From positions 62,001-126,000 of the IMG/VR virus record IMGVR_UViG_3300036770_005682: a stretch of DNA of 64,000 bases; one strand, 5' to 3'. Source of the stretch: a virus. Numbering within the stretch: position 1 is the stretch's first letter; every line of letters begins with the position of its first letter. This document shows positions 14,537-24,051 of this stretch, piece by piece. The position numbers and the translations under genes were made by a program. The notes under the pieces are model-generated. The model searched no databases. It was not told the origin of the DNA and was given only the letters and a program-made list of their open reading frames with translations.

Positions 14537-16468
14537 ATGGTTATGTCGGTATTCACCTCAGAATTCCTCTCTTCATACGCATCAAAACAGACCCCTTGGG
14601 GGTTTGGCGGCCTAGGGGAGGTCGTATATCTGAGGACGTATAGCCGCCCTATTGATGGACTTAATCGTAATGAGACTTGGCCTGAAACCATCGTACGGGC
14701 TATTGACGGCGCTATTGAGATTGGTGCGCCACTCAAACAAGAGCAAGCAGAAAAACTCTTCGACCACATGTTCAATCTCCGTTGCTCTCTATCAGGGCGC
14801 GCACTGTGGCAGCTTGGTACACCTCTGGTGCAAAAGTTCTCTGGCACTTCACTGAACAACTGCTACTTCACAAACATCGAGAAGATTGAGGACTTCGAAC
14901 TGCTGTTTGACTATCTCATGCTTGGTGGCGGCGTTGGCTTCTCAGTAGAGCGCAGCAAGATTCACGAACTGCCAAAAGTAAAAGCAGGCGTCAACATCAC
15001 ACATGAACGTACCAATGACGCAGACATCATCGTGCCAGACAGTCGCACAGGATGGCGTCGCCTTTTGCACAGCGTCTTGAAGTCGTTTTTTGACACGGGT
15101 AAGTCTTTCTCGTACTCCACAATTCTGGTTCGCGAATTTGGAGCACCACTCAAGACATTTGGTGGAACAGCAAGCGGACCTGGCGCGCTCATCGAAGGCA
15201 TTGACGACATCTGCAAGGTGATGAAGAATCGCGAAGGAAAGAAGCTTCGCTCCATCGATGTTCTCGACATCTGCAACATCATAGGAAAGATTGTCGTATC
15301 AGGTTCATCGCGTCGCTCTGCACAGATTGCTATTGGCGACCCCGATGATGTTCTCTTCCTCCGTGCAAAGAATTGGTCCACGGGTAATGTTCCGGCGTAT
15401 CGTGCGAACTCCAACAACAGCATCTACGCAGACCACTTCGATGAGATTCTGCCAGAACTATGGAAAGGCTATGACGGTTCAGGCGAGCCCTATGGTTTGG
15501 TCAATCGTCGTCTCGCACGTACACATGGACGTCTTGGAGAGCGCAAGCTGGACAACACCATCGAAGGCTTCAACCCATGTGCCGAGATTGGTCTCGGAGA
15601 TGGCGAGTCGTGCAACTTGTCAACGCTGTTCTTGCCGAATATCGAATCGTTTGAGCAACTGTGCGAAATCTCCGAACTTCTCTACATCGTTCAAAAGAGC
15701 ATCACTCGCCTGAACTACCCATATGACAAGACGACAGACATCGTCCGCAAGAATGCTCGTCTTGGCCAGAGCATCACGGGTGTTCTTCAGTGTTCGCCAG
15801 AAAAGATTTCATGGCTGTCACCTGCTTACGAAAAGCTCGAAGCAATGGACAAGGAATACTCAAAGAAGCACGGGTTGCCAACATCAGTGCGTCTGACGAC
15901 AGTCCAGCCATCCGGAACGCTGTCCCTTCTTCCTGGTGTGACCCCAGGCATCCACCCTGCGTACGCTAAGTACTACATCCGTCGTGTTCGCTTTGGTGCC
16001 GCTGACCCACTTGTCGCAGCATGTCGTGCTCGCGGGCACAAGGTCCAATGGGATATCGGTCTCGACGGCCGTGAAGACCATACTCGCTATGTTGTGGAGT
16101 TCCCATGCATGTCGCCTGAGGGCTCTGTGCTCGCCGCCGAGATGACGGCAATAGAGCAACTTGAGTGGGTGAAGAAGATGCAGACGGAGTGGGCTGACAA
16201 CGCCGTATCTGTGACCGTTTATTACCGCAAAGAAGAGCTTGCGGGAATCAAGGAATGGCTCGAAAAGAACTACGACAGCAGCGTCAAGAGTGTGTCGTTC
16301 CTTCTCCACACAGACCATAACTTCCCACTGCCGCCATACGAAGAAATTGACGAGCAGACGTACAGCAAGTTGGTCAACAAGCTAGATATGACAGTACCGC
16401 TCCAATTGACTACGGGTGGCCTGTTGGAGTTGGACGATTGCTCTACGGGAGCTTGTCCGGTTCGCTAG
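14537..16468 (+). CDS. nrdJ: Adenosylcobalamin-dependent (class II) ribonucleotide reductase
   Basis: A 643-residue protein, near the size of monomeric RTPR-type class II enzymes. C109 (NNCYF) and C359 (ESCNL) match the redox pair. C348 and E350 in NPCAEI match the thiyl-radical cysteine and its glutamate. The C-terminal CSTGACPVR gives the C-x4-C reductant pair (C635, C640). It reduces ribonucleotides using B12 and supplies DNA precursors without oxygen. Thioredoxin is encoded nearby at 16855. No cobalamin riboswitch is visible in the short leader. A terminator follows. Confidence 0.93.
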   Translation: MVMSVFTSEFLSSYASKQTPWGFGGLGEVVYLRTYSRPIDGLNRNETWPETIVRAIDGAIEIGAPLKQEQAEKLFDHMFNLRCSLSGRALWQLGTPLVQKFSGTSLNNCYFTNIEKIEDFELLFDYLMLGGGVGFSVERSKIHELPKVKAGVNITHERTNDADIIVPDSRTGWRRLLHSVLKSFFDTGKSFSYSTILVREFGAPLKTFGGTASGPGALIEGIDDICKVMKNREGKKLRSIDVLDICNIIGKIVVSGSSRRSAQIAIGDPDDVLFLRAKNWSTGNVPAYRANSNNSIYADHFDEILPELWKGYDGSGEPYGLVNRRLARTHGRLGERKLDNTIEGFNPCAEIGLGDGESCNLSTLFLPNIESFEQLCEISELLYIVQKSITRLNYPYDKTTDIVRKNARLGQSITGVLQCSPEKISWLSPAYEKLEAMDKEYSKKHGLPTSVRLTTVQPSGTLSLLPGVTPGIHPAYAKYYIRRVRFGAADPLVAACRARGHKVQWDIGLDGREDHTRYVVEFPCMSPEGSVLAAEMTAIEQLEWVKKMQTEWADNAVSVTVYYRKEELAGIKEWLEKNYDSSVKSVSFLLHTDHNFPLPPYEEIDEQTYSKLVNKLDMTVPLQLTTGGLLELDDCSTGACPVR

Positions 16469-16628
16469 GCCGATTACGAGCATAAAGGTGCTCGGGATAG
16501 TATTCCATGACTATCTCGGGCACCTTTCTGCATATTCCGCACGTTCCGCGTCTATAGAGTGCCTCTGGGTAGTGGCATGGCCAATCCCTGCAACAGCGAA
16601 GAATGATTAACCCGTCAGACGGAGGCAT
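16443..16628 (-). CDS. Possible small Cys-rich protein
   Basis: A 61-residue frame: CCRDWPC then GTCGICRKVPEIVMEYYPEHL looks protein-like with a CxxC zinc knuckle. It overlaps the end of nrdJ by 26 bases and spans the nrdJ terminator hairpin, and lacks a clear ribosome-binding site, so it is uncertain. Confidence 0.4.
   Translation of the reverse strand: MPPSDGLIILRCCRDWPCHYPEALYRRGTCGICRKVPEIVMEYYPEHLYARNRPSEPDKLP
16484..16530 (+). terminator. Terminator after the ribonucleotide reductase gene
   Basis: An 18-bp stem with two G-T wobbles (16484-16501 with 16510-16527), loop ATTCCATG. The T tract is weak (TTTCTG). Confidence 0.7.
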
Positions 16629-16764
16629 TGGGCTTATTTTTCCGCTTCTTTATTTTGTAGCCATTCAGGCGCAGCACCGTCTCGATGTGCTCAGGTATTC
16701 CATCAGTAATGGGGATGCCCTTGTGATTTAGTGCTTTGCGGATTATGTCTTGTTTCTTGCTCAT
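16615..16764 (-). CDS. 49-residue basic protein
   Basis: A frame starting MSKKQDIIRKALNHKGIPI and ending KIKKRKNKPNASV; middle TDGIPEHIETVLRLNGY is helical. It sits just past tRNA-Lys on the same strand. Small and basic, possibly a nucleic-acid or host-protein binder. Confidence 0.55.
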   Translation of the reverse strand: MSKKQDIIRKALNHKGIPITDGIPEHIETVLRLNGYKIKKRKNKPNASV

Positions 16765-16775
16765 GTTTTATCCAG

Positions 16776-16848
16776 TCGGTCTGGTGGGACTCGAACCCAC
16801 AACTCTCGGGTTAAAAGCCCGTTACTCTGCCAATTGAGTTACAGACCG
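16776..16848 (-). tRNA. tRNA-Lys (TTT)
   Basis: Acceptor CGGTCTG/CAGACCG, anticodon loop CTTTTAA, T arm GTGGG-TTCGAGT-CCCAC. Separated from the main tRNA array by 4.4 kb. Confidence 0.93.
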
Positions 16849-16854
16849 GAGTCA

Positions 16855-17172
16855 TTAACCCAAATAAGCTTTTATTTTCTCTACGAACTTGTCTTTAGGG
16901 TATGCGCCAACAACCTGTTTGTCAACACGCCCATCAACAAATACGAGAACCGTAGGAATACTCATGACGCTGTAGCGCTGAGCAATATTGGGGTAGTCGT
17001 CAACATTAAGCATGCCCACGGAAATATGCTGAGCATGCTCACGGGCTACTTCCTCAATAATAGGGCTAAAGAATGAACATGGGCCACACCAGGATGCCCA
17101 TACGTCTACCAGCACGGGCTTATCAGAAGACCTGATAAAGGAATCAAAATTCTTGTCTGTTAGCTCATTCAT
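16855..17172 (-). CDS. trxA: Thioredoxin
   Basis: A 105-residue protein of usual length with the WCGPC active site (C29, C32), the cis-proline loop SIPTV and VDVWASWCGPC strand-turn. It reduces disulfides and is the likely electron donor for the class II ribonucleotide reductase encoded 0.4 kb away on the other strand. It overlaps the upstream gene by 8 bases and lies directly after tRNA-Lys. Confidence 0.95.
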   Translation of the reverse strand: MNELTDKNFDSFIRSSDKPVLVDVWASWCGPCSFFSPIIEEVAREHAQHISVGMLNVDDYPNIAQRYSVMSIPTVLVFVDGRVDKQVVGAYPKDKFVEKIKAYLG

Positions 17173-17461
17173 TGTTTATATCCGCCATCAAAACTTCTCT
17201 CATAACCCGAATCTGCTTGATTTTGGCGAGTTTCTCATTATACAGTCTAACTACTTCGGAACAGACCAAATCATTTATTTCGTCGTAATGAAAAGGGTCG
17301 AGTTTTGTTCCTCGAATGGCGTTTGCAATGTCTGGGTGCTCCAGGTGCATGATATTGAAGAACGCCTGCCCTAGTCGCTCCATTTGACGCTGAGCTCGAT
17401 ATCCAGCAGCGGGCAGCAGAAATGCCAAGTACTCCTCACCTGTGGAAAACCGAGGTTCCAT
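17165..17461 (-). CDS. Hypothetical actinophage-type protein
   Basis: A 98-residue helical protein. The stretch ERLGQAFFNIMHLEHPDIA followed by IRGTKLDPFHYDEI resembles small proteins often found in actinophages, with no known role. Expression is likely coupled to thioredoxin. Confidence 0.65.
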   Translation of the reverse strand: MEPRFSTGEEYLAFLLPAAGYRAQRQMERLGQAFFNIMHLEHPDIANAIRGTKLDPFHYDEINDLVCSEVVRLYNEKLAKIKQIRVMREVLMADINNE

Positions 17462-17469
17462 ACGTCTAT

Positions 17470-17796
17470 TTAACCACTCAATCTCTTATTGCACGACAAA
17501 CAGAATGTTGCCCACGGGTAATTCTTGCGGGATTCAACTGGGTGTTGACAGTCTCCAGCCTTAACGCATGCGTCATTGACTGCAAGACGTATGAACTCAG
17601 CCATGGACATCCCAGACTTCTCTGCTGACGATTTCCATATCTCGTGGTCAGCATCGGTTACCCGGACAATTACCTGCTTCTGGGCTGGTTCGCCAGGAGC
17701 TGAACCAGTATTCTTCTTGCGGGTTGGGGTTATCCCCTCAGCAACCTTGGCCATCGCGGCATCGAGGTTGTCAATCTGCTCGTCTTTACTGGTCAT
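17470..17796 (-). CDS. Ribbon-helix-helix protein with C-terminal zinc motif
   Basis: A 108-residue protein, start ATG 17796 preceded by CATGGAAG. KQVIVRVTDADHEIWKSSAE followed by GMSMAEFIRLAVNDA is a typical RHH DNA-binding module (as in MobC or antitoxins). A C-terminal C-x-H ... C-x2-C (CQHP, CLSCN) may bind zinc. It overlaps the terminase-small-like gene by 11 bases. A regulatory or DNA-nicking accessory role is inferred. Confidence 0.65.
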   Translation of the reverse strand: MTSKDEQIDNLDAAMAKVAEGITPTRKKNTGSAPGEPAQKQVIVRVTDADHEIWKSSAEKSGMSMAEFIRLAVNDACVKAGDCQHPVESRKNYPWATFCLSCNKRLSG

Positions 17797-18427
17797 CTTC
17801 CATGTCCTCCACAACCTCGGCGTCAACTATGTCTTCATCTGGAATAGTAATCGTCTCCAGCTGTCTACCCTTGTTAAGTATTGAATCAATGTAGTCAGCT
17901 GGCATGACACCTGACTTACCCATCAATTCAAGCAACTTGCGTGCTTCTGCCTCTGGGCTGAATTCGTCGATGGCAGCCTTGGGCGTAGCACCAGCCAAGA
18001 CAGCACGGGCTGGAATCCGTTGCCCGATATCCACATTCACGTTCACATTCTGTTGGTCCATGCCCAGGAGCTTTGCTCTTCTATCCATAATCGACAGCAC
18101 TGACGTAATGGCCTTCAGGTCGGGCTCAATCTGGACTTCACTGCCGTCCGGCTGAGTCATCTTGCGATGCTGTGTCATGGGCCAGATGGCCTGCTGGAGG
18201 GCATCAAGGCGCTCAAGCTCCATACGGAGGACTTCTGGGTATGCCAGCAACGCCTCTTGGTTAAGTTTCTCTAACTGCCTTGAAATAGCATTAGTGACAG
18301 CTTTTGTCGTGATGTTGAATCGCCGTGCAATCTCGTTATGCGGCACGCCAGCTTGGCGCATCTTGAATATTCTCAAGTCGCGCTCGGCAAGGAACTCGCG
18401 TGTCAAGCCATTGGATTTTTCCGCCAT
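17786..18427 (-). CDS. HTH protein, terminase-small-subunit-like
   Basis: A 213-residue protein. Residues about 20-60 form an HTH (MRQAGVPHNEIARRFNITTK). A long helical middle with LERLDALQQAIW and SIMDRRAKLLGMD follows; the RRAKLLG signature is common in phage small terminases. It could recognise the packaging site, but its position next to replication genes also allows a replication or regulatory role. No large terminase is in the window. Confidence 0.5.
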   Translation of the reverse strand: MAEKSNGLTREFLAERDLRIFKMRQAGVPHNEIARRFNITTKAVTNAISRQLEKLNQEALLAYPEVLRMELERLDALQQAIWPMTQHRKMTQPDGSEVQIEPDLKAITSVLSIMDRRAKLLGMDQQNVNVNVDIGQRIPARAVLAGATPKAAIDEFSPEAEARKLLELMGKSGVMPADYIDSILNKGRQLETITIPDEDIVDAEVVEDMEDDQ

Positions 18428-18435
18428 ACTATTTC

Positions 18436-20229
18436 CTAAGAGTGTTTAGTAAATTCTAGTACGACGAATGGCCAATCTGTGCCACGGGCGAGCTGCTTGG
18501 GCCAGTCGCGCTGGTCACGGGCTCCACGGAAGTGCCCCACGTTGTACACGTATCCGCTGGGGTTTGTCGGGTCTGGGGTGAGTGCGAGACCAAACTCGGG
18601 CCAGCGAGACCATACAGAAGACCCAAACGGACGCAGGTCACGAGACGACATGGAGGTTCCCAGGGGGGCGTGGTGTTCAAGCCACAAAGCGCACCCATAC
18701 ACATCACGAATCATGTCAAGGTACTTTGCTACCTCAACGGCGAGAGCCTCGCTTGTACGGGTGCCATTGTCAACAAAGGACTTGTACATAGGGCCCATGC
18801 AGATGAGTTGAGGCTGGATTTGCTCAATGTATTGCTCAATGAGAATACGGTCGCGAGCACTCGTAAGGTCCAACCCATCTGGTTTCACGACCAAGTGCGC
18901 ATCTACATGCTTTGCACCAGAGTGACGTATCGCCTGTTGCATGATGCTGCGTGAGGTACGACGAATAATGCGCTCTGGGTTTTCCAGGTCAATTGTCAGC
19001 GTTCTGACGGGTGGGATTTTTTGGAAGGTAAATGGGTGTACCCCAGCCGCTGCACAGAGTGCGACTTGGCGGGCCAGCATTGTCTTGCCGACGCCCTCCG
19101 CAGCAACGACCATAACGCGCTCGCTGCGTTCCAAAATTCCAGGAATAACCCATTCATATGATTCATCATCTGCCTCCTCTAGGAACTCCTGCCACACGAC
19201 AAGGCGGCCAGGGTTGGGATTAATGTGTTGGGTGTCAGCGCTGTTCAGCAACAGCACCGAGCGATTTATTTTCTGCTGAAGAGTGAGCTTGTCTTTGTCA
19301 AATACATCAATGATTTGAGCCAGCAATGAATCCTCTGGCTTGTCTGTCTCTTCGATTTGCTCTAACTCCGGCAGCGACGATGCGCGCTCATAAAACTCGA
19401 GCTCTACTAAATCCTCAATGTTCTTGCCAGCCGTTATGTGGTCAGTAATGTCCTTACCTACGGGTGACATCCATATGTTGCACCCACGGGCTCCCGCTGC
19501 CTTCAATAGTGCTGCCACAGCAAGAGCGTGCTGCTTTCCTACTTCATCATTGTCGGCCACTATCTCCACATGGGCTCGTGACAAGATTTCCGTATAGGAC
19601 TGGTCCCACTTGCCAGCACCGCTGTCCATAGTCGTTGCACAGATACCCAGACCAACGAGGGTTTCTACGTCTTTCTCACCCTCAACGAGCCATACGGGCT
19701 CCCCTGCTTCAATAGCCTTGATAACGCTGGGCAAACGATAGAGAACACGACGAACCGGCGGGTCCTTGAGATTCCAAATGAATTCACCAGGGCGATTTGG
19801 GTCTGGCTGTCGGTTAGCGAACGACTTACCGCCATCATCCAGGCGGAAGCGAACCTTCTCATAAAGCAGAACTCCATCTTCGTCATAGTAGGGATATGTG
19901 GTCTCTACTTTCTTTCCGACGTTGCGCTTAGCAGATGGGCTACGAGTATCTGTTTCAAACTTTGGTGCAGGCACCCACTCGTCATCGTCATCAGCGAATA
20001 GTTCACGCGGCTCCATCCCTATCGACTTACATATCTCATCGAGCGAACATGAATTTCCACGATGACAGTGCAGCAGCGCAGTGCCCTCTTCGTTCTGCGA
20101 GATTGCTAGCGATGGATTTGAGTCATCATTACGACAAGGACAGCGTGCCATCCACTGATTGCGTCCTGTTTGTCGCACGCCATCAAGGAGGCCAAGGACT
20201 GTGTCTACTGGTTTAGAGATGTTGTTCAT
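18436..20229 (-). CDS. DNA primase-helicase
   Basis: A 597-residue protein. Residues 28-62 carry a CHC-type zinc motif (MARCPCRNDDSNPS, HCHRGNSC). TOPRIM residues appear as EGEKD (183-187) and ADND (225-228). The C-terminal half is a RecA-like ATPase with Walker A AEGVGKT (377-383) and a later LTIDLENPERI. It should synthesise primers and unwind DNA at the fork. ATGA overlap couples it to the upstream WhiB. Confidence 0.88.
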   Translation of the reverse strand: MNNISKPVDTVLGLLDGVRQTGRNQWMARCPCRNDDSNPSLAISQNEEGTALLHCHRGNSCSLDEICKSIGMEPRELFADDDDEWVPAPKFETDTRSPSAKRNVGKKVETTYPYYDEDGVLLYEKVRFRLDDGGKSFANRQPDPNRPGEFIWNLKDPPVRRVLYRLPSVIKAIEAGEPVWLVEGEKDVETLVGLGICATTMDSGAGKWDQSYTEILSRAHVEIVADNDEVGKQHALAVAALLKAAGARGCNIWMSPVGKDITDHITAGKNIEDLVELEFYERASSLPELEQIEETDKPEDSLLAQIIDVFDKDKLTLQQKINRSVLLLNSADTQHINPNPGRLVVWQEFLEEADDESYEWVIPGILERSERVMVVAAEGVGKTMLARQVALCAAAGVHPFTFQKIPPVRTLTIDLENPERIIRRTSRSIMQQAIRHSGAKHVDAHLVVKPDGLDLTSARDRILIEQYIEQIQPQLICMGPMYKSFVDNGTRTSEALAVEVAKYLDMIRDVYGCALWLEHHAPLGTSMSSRDLRPFGSSVWSRWPEFGLALTPDPTNPSGYVYNVGHFRGARDQRDWPKQLARGTDWPFVVLEFTKHS

Positions 20230-20543
20230 AGGTTTTCAGTAATAGGAATCTTTGTAAATAGTTTGAGCGTGCCGTCTTTCTTGCGTTGACGGATTACCTT
20301 CTCTCGTTCTTCTAGGCTAAGCCCTCCCCAGATGCCGTGCATTTCCTGTGCTGATATTGCGTATTCAAGACATTCTGACTTGACATGGCACTCACGACAT
20401 ATTTCCTTAGCAACTAGAAAGTCTCGTGCTCGTTCCCCTTTTGCATGCCTCTCTGGAAACCACCAGTCAGTTGGATAACCGATGCATGCACCATCCTGAG
20501 GTGGATGCACTTCGTATGGTAGTACCCAGCGTATTGCTGACAT
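20226..20543 (-). CDS. WhiB-family Fe-S regulator (second)
   Basis: A 105-residue protein with C20, C49, C52 and C58 (ACIGYP, ICRECHVKSEC), a GIWGG turn and a basic tail REKVIRQRKKDG. It is co-transcribed with the primase-helicase, so it is likely expressed early. Distinct in sequence from the copies at 5583 and 48001. Confidence 0.92.
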   Translation of the reverse strand: MSAIRWVLPYEVHPPQDGACIGYPTDWWFPERHAKGERARDFLVAKEICRECHVKSECLEYAISAQEMHGIWGGLSLEEREKVIRQRKKDGTLKLFTKIPITENL

Positions 20544-20601
20544 TTAGCCTCCCTGCGTGACAGCAAGTGAGACTAGTTCGTCAAGAACAAAAACGCAACG
20601 G

Positions 20602-21069
20602 CTAATCGAACAAATCTGCTACGCGGCGAATTGCAGAGGCGACACGCTCGCGAGCTGTGCGCCGAATGCCTAAGTGGTTTTCGACAAACTCTTGCGCATG
20701 ACGATTTGACACTGAAGTTATCTCGTACACCATGTTGCGATATGAATCGGAATTAATGAAATGCTCCCACAAGAATGGGTCAAAGCCATCAAACATGTGG
20801 AACGTCATTGACTCAAGACCAGCTTTGTCAGCAATTATCTCAAGACGCCAATCAGTGTTCTTTTCGATAGCTATGAGCAATTCCGTCATAGCTGTTGCAC
20901 CATCATTATTGAATGCTGCCTTGACAAAAGCATTTATTTGACGCTGCCGGTGCAATGTCCATGCATCGTCAATCTCTTCTAGCTCCTCATCCGTCATGGA
21001 TTCGGTGCTCACCTCGATGTCGTCGTCGTCTTCCCAGTCGAACATGTCATCGGCGAAAAAATCTCCCAT
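20602..21069 (-). CDS. Hypothetical acidic protein
   Basis: A 155-residue protein with a very acidic N-terminus (WEDDDDIEV, DEELEEIDDAW) and a helical C-terminal part with basic residues (RRTARERVASAIRRV). No family recognised. It lies 4 bases after the DUF932 gene. Confidence 0.65.
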   Translation of the reverse strand: MGDFFADDMFDWEDDDDIEVSTESMTDEELEEIDDAWTLHRQRQINAFVKAAFNNDGATAMTELLIAIEKNTDWRLEIIADKAGLESMTFHMFDGFDPFLWEHFINSDSYRNMVYEITSVSNRHAQEFVENHLGIRRTARERVASAIRRVADLFD

Positions 21070-21073
21070 GTGT

Positions 21074-22102
21074 CTAGTTTAGCACCAACGAATGAGTTAG
21101 CAATTTTTTCTGAGTGACACTTGATGTATCGTCCATTGACGCCATCGCATTGCTGTACTTGTCATCTGTTCTTGAGTGGTCTAAGAACTCACCTATTGCG
21201 TTATACAAAGCCCACCCATTAAAGCCATATCCGCCTGCATTGCGGTCATTCATATAAATGTCGAGCACGTGCTCAATCAGTGATTCCCTATTTTGCTTCT
21301 GTCTTTCTGTCTCATTGCGCTGAGCGGGGAACACGCCATTGATTACATCGCTGAGTTTTTTGCTTCGCAGAGGGGTGTTTATGGAAAGCATGCGCTCGGC
21401 TTCCTTCTTGAAAGAATCGCTCCATGCAGTAGAAAGGCGCAGCACTGTCTTGGCGTCATCTATTACTGTGTCGACATTTCTTGTGTGGCGAGCAGTGAAG
21501 ACGCGCTCAGCGTTGCGAAGGCCGAGGACAACGGTGTTATTGCAGACAGCACGAATGTCGGTGTTGGCGTAACGAATTGGCCACACACCATCATGCCCTG
21601 TTGACACGACCAGGTAACGAGCAATCTTGTCATTGACTCCGGCTGGGTCAACGAATGTTGCACCCATCTCAATAGTGGCGAAGAAACGAGCTCCACCTCG
21701 GAGACATCCGACAGTATCCATGACAGCATCGCCGGATGAAGCACCAACAACTGCTAGCGCCCTCTCTAGTACTTCCCTGTTCTGCCTGACGACATAACGG
21801 GTGCCCACTGTCGCGATTGGGTCAATACTGCCGTCAGTATTTTGACGAACAGTTGCCCTGCTGTCATTGATAATCACTACAGAGCCGTCTGAATTGCGTA
21901 TTAGTTCGCCATTGTCGTCCACTGCGGCTACGCGTGTCAGGAGTACGTCATAATCAGCATCGGCTGCTTCTAGCATCGCATCAACCGTCTGGAGACCAGC
22001 CATGGGTGTTCCAAGCCTGTGCCAGGGGATTACCCTGTCACCCCCTGTGGCATAAGCCATGCGAGCTTCGCCGTTTGCCCTGAAATCTAGTTCGTGACTC
22101 AT
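21074..22102 (-). CDS. DUF932 / phage-plasmid TIGR03299-like protein
   Basis: A 342-residue protein. PWHRLGTPM near the N-terminus, RYVVRQNREVL and the long domain ending GFNGWALYNAIGEFLDHS are characteristic of the DUF932 family found in phages and plasmids. The function of the family is unknown; it is often near replication genes, as here. It is divergent from the ParB-like gene at 22248. Confidence 0.8.
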   Translation of the reverse strand: MSHELDFRANGEARMAYATGGDRVIPWHRLGTPMAGLQTVDAMLEAADADYDVLLTRVAAVDDNGELIRNSDGSVVIINDSRATVRQNTDGSIDPIATVGTRYVVRQNREVLERALAVVGASSGDAVMDTVGCLRGGARFFATIEMGATFVDPAGVNDKIARYLVVSTGHDGVWPIRYANTDIRAVCNNTVVLGLRNAERVFTARHTRNVDTVIDDAKTVLRLSTAWSDSFKKEAERMLSINTPLRSKKLSDVINGVFPAQRNETERQKQNRESLIEHVLDIYMNDRNAGGYGFNGWALYNAIGEFLDHSRTDDKYSNAMASMDDTSSVTQKKLLTHSLVLN

Positions 22103-22247
22103 ATAAATTCACCTGGAAGTACAATAGCAGCAAGGCTTTGCGGGGGGCAGAACATTTTCTGTGCTAAGGGGTTGCAAATCCCTTGAACTCATGTCTATCA
22201 TGACTCCATCCCCAACGTAGGGTTGGGGCCTTACCCGAAGGAAACCT

Positions 22248-23285
22248 ATGATTATCAAGGGAACCGACGCGGCGAAGACACCCGCGACTGGCACGGCAGA
22301 CACCGTGAGCATCATCAACACTGGAATCCAGACTCTTGGTTCATACAACCATGGTCGTGGGCTGACTATGAACGACATTGTCGTGACGTCTCTTACCCAG
22401 CCTGGCCACGTGATGAAGGCAACAATCACCCCAGAGCTTGCTCAGGCAATGCTTGAAACAATCAATGGCGAAAATCGCCCGCTGTCCCATGCCCGCGTCA
22501 AGCAGTATGCAGACGTCTTGACCCGCGGCCAGTACGTGTTCAACGGGGAATCAATCCAGGTTGGAGTCAAGGATGACAACACACTCGTCCTGCTCAATGG
22601 TCAACACCGCCTCAGTGCATGCGTGACATCCGGTGTGTCGTTCGACACAGTGCTTGTTCTCGGCCTCCCTCAGACAGTGTTCTCCACAATCGACCGTGGC
22701 AAGACCCGCAGTCATGCCGATGTGCTGTCCGTTGCTGGATACAAGAACACTCACAACATCCAGCCTGCAGCACGTATTCTCGTGTCGATGGAGGCAGGAT
22801 TCAGCCCGACAGTGCGTTCAACCCTGAACCTCGTCACCGCTGAGGACATCCTGCAGTACGTCAAGAACAACGAGGAGTTGCTCCAGGAGGCGCATGCGAT
22901 TGCCTGCCGCATCAACTCTGTCGTTGGAGGCATCAGCAGCGCATGGATTATCGCCTACGTCCGCTTGATGCAGGAGCGCCAGGCTGCTGGACACTCTGGC
23001 ATCGAGGTCGCTCAGTTCTGCCACATCGTGGAGACGGGAATCGGCCTCTCGTTTGGGAACCCTGCTCTCGCACTGCGTCAGTGGTTTGGGCGTGGCGGCT
23101 CCAAGCGCAAGGGCGCATCTGGCAAGAACGTACTGGAAGCAGCAACAATCATCACGACTTTCAACAAGTGGGTCAATGGTGAGGCTCTCCAGGTCTGTCG
23201 TCCTTGGTCTGCAGACTCAACTGACTTCCCGTCAGTCACGACGGCACCACTCAGCGCAACTGCCATTTGGCACATTGGTCGCTAA
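22248..23285 (+). CDS. ParB-like phage protein (second)
   Basis: A 345-residue protein. LLNGQHRLSACVTSG and a downstream FSTIDRGKTRSHADV match phage proteins with a ParB/Srx-fold N-terminal domain (NGQHR catalytic-type motif). The C-terminal 200 residues are helical. A CCCCAAC/GTTGGGG hairpin lies in the leader at 22210-22229 and GAAGGAAA precedes the ATG. Together with the PP-loop gene at 24243 it recalls IbrB/IbrA pairs. Confidence 0.75.
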   Translation: MIIKGTDAAKTPATGTADTVSIINTGIQTLGSYNHGRGLTMNDIVVTSLTQPGHVMKATITPELAQAMLETINGENRPLSHARVKQYADVLTRGQYVFNGESIQVGVKDDNTLVLLNGQHRLSACVTSGVSFDTVLVLGLPQTVFSTIDRGKTRSHADVLSVAGYKNTHNIQPAARILVSMEAGFSPTVRSTLNLVTAEDILQYVKNNEELLQEAHAIACRINSVVGGISSAWIIAYVRLMQERQAAGHSGIEVAQFCHIVETGIGLSFGNPALALRQWFGRGGSKRKGASGKNVLEAATIITTFNKWVNGEALQVCRPWSADSTDFPSVTTAPLSATAIWHIGR

Positions 23286-23384
23286 TGATTAAGGCGCTCT
23301 GAGAAGCGCTATCATCGTTTGGAACGTTCGTCAGCGTCGCACAAGTTCGAACGCGGCGCTGGCGAACTCCATACGGGAGGAAAT

Positions 23385-23621
23385 ATGCCAGTTGAATATG
23401 GACACGGAGTGAAGCAACACCTCTCGGATACCGAAGGTGCCATCACCCAATACACAAAATGGTTTGAAATGCATGGGTATGACTACAGCCTCATGTATCA
23501 GAACAAGTCTTTCTACGTTTTGGCCTACAAGCGTGGAACAAGCGAAACAATCCGCTGCGAAGCCGCTGACACCGTGCAAGCAGCACTACATAACGCTTAT
23601 TGCAAAATTAAATACAAGTGA
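23385..23621 (+). CDS. Small hypothetical protein
   Basis: A 78-residue protein starting MPVEYGHGVKQHLSD; GGGAGGAAAT before ATG 23385 fixes the start. Alpha/beta pattern, no family recognised. Part of the 22.2-25.4 kb plus-strand unit. Confidence 0.7.
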   Translation: MPVEYGHGVKQHLSDTEGAITQYTKWFEMHGYDYSLMYQNKSFYVLAYKRGTSETIRCEAADTVQAALHNAYCKIKYK

Positions 23622-23627
23622 GGGGTA

Positions 23628-24047
23628 ATGCAAACCTTTGTACCTTATGACACGTTCGCTCTGTCTGCGGCATGTCTTGATTATCGTCGCCTTGGGAAAC
23701 AGCGGGTAGAGACCTACCAACTTCTCCGCGCAAACCTTGGTATTGCTGGCGGGTGGAAGAACCATCCTGCTGCAGTGATGTGGCGCGACAACCCCAACGG
23801 CCTCATTGCATATGGCGTCGCAATGTGTGATGAATGGGTCAAGCGTGGCTACAAAGACACAACAAAAGAGAAAATTCTTGCGCTTGGAGAATCAAACGCA
23901 TTAGACCTTCCTTGGTGGTGGGGAGATGAGGCCGTGCACTCTTCGCATCGTTCTAACCTGCTCCGCAAGGACGCCGTATGGTATTCCCAGTGGGAATGGG
24001 AAGACGACCCAAATGCACCATATGTCTGGCCCGCGCTTGTAGCATGA
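23628..24047 (+). CDS. Pyrimidine-dimer DNA glycosylase-like protein (PF03013 type)
   Basis: A 139-residue protein with MQTFVPYDTFALSAACLDYR, RLGKQRVETYQLL, HPAAVMWRDN, CDEWVKRGYKD and a SSHRSNLLRKD motif, matching the Pyr_excise family found in actinobacteria and phages. The family is related by annotation to T4 endonuclease V and thought to excise UV dimers. It would fit an SOS-aware phage in sunlit water. Confidence 0.8.
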   Translation: MQTFVPYDTFALSAACLDYRRLGKQRVETYQLLRANLGIAGGWKNHPAAVMWRDNPNGLIAYGVAMCDEWVKRGYKDTTKEKILALGESNALDLPWWWGDEAVHSSHRSNLLRKDAVWYSQWEWEDDPNAPYVWPALVA

Positions 24048-24051
24048 TTGC

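Noticed and set aside
22109-22429. 106-residue minus-strand reading frame upstream of the DUF932 gene
   Set aside because: It is antisense to the ParB-like gene and its leader and has no protein-like features.
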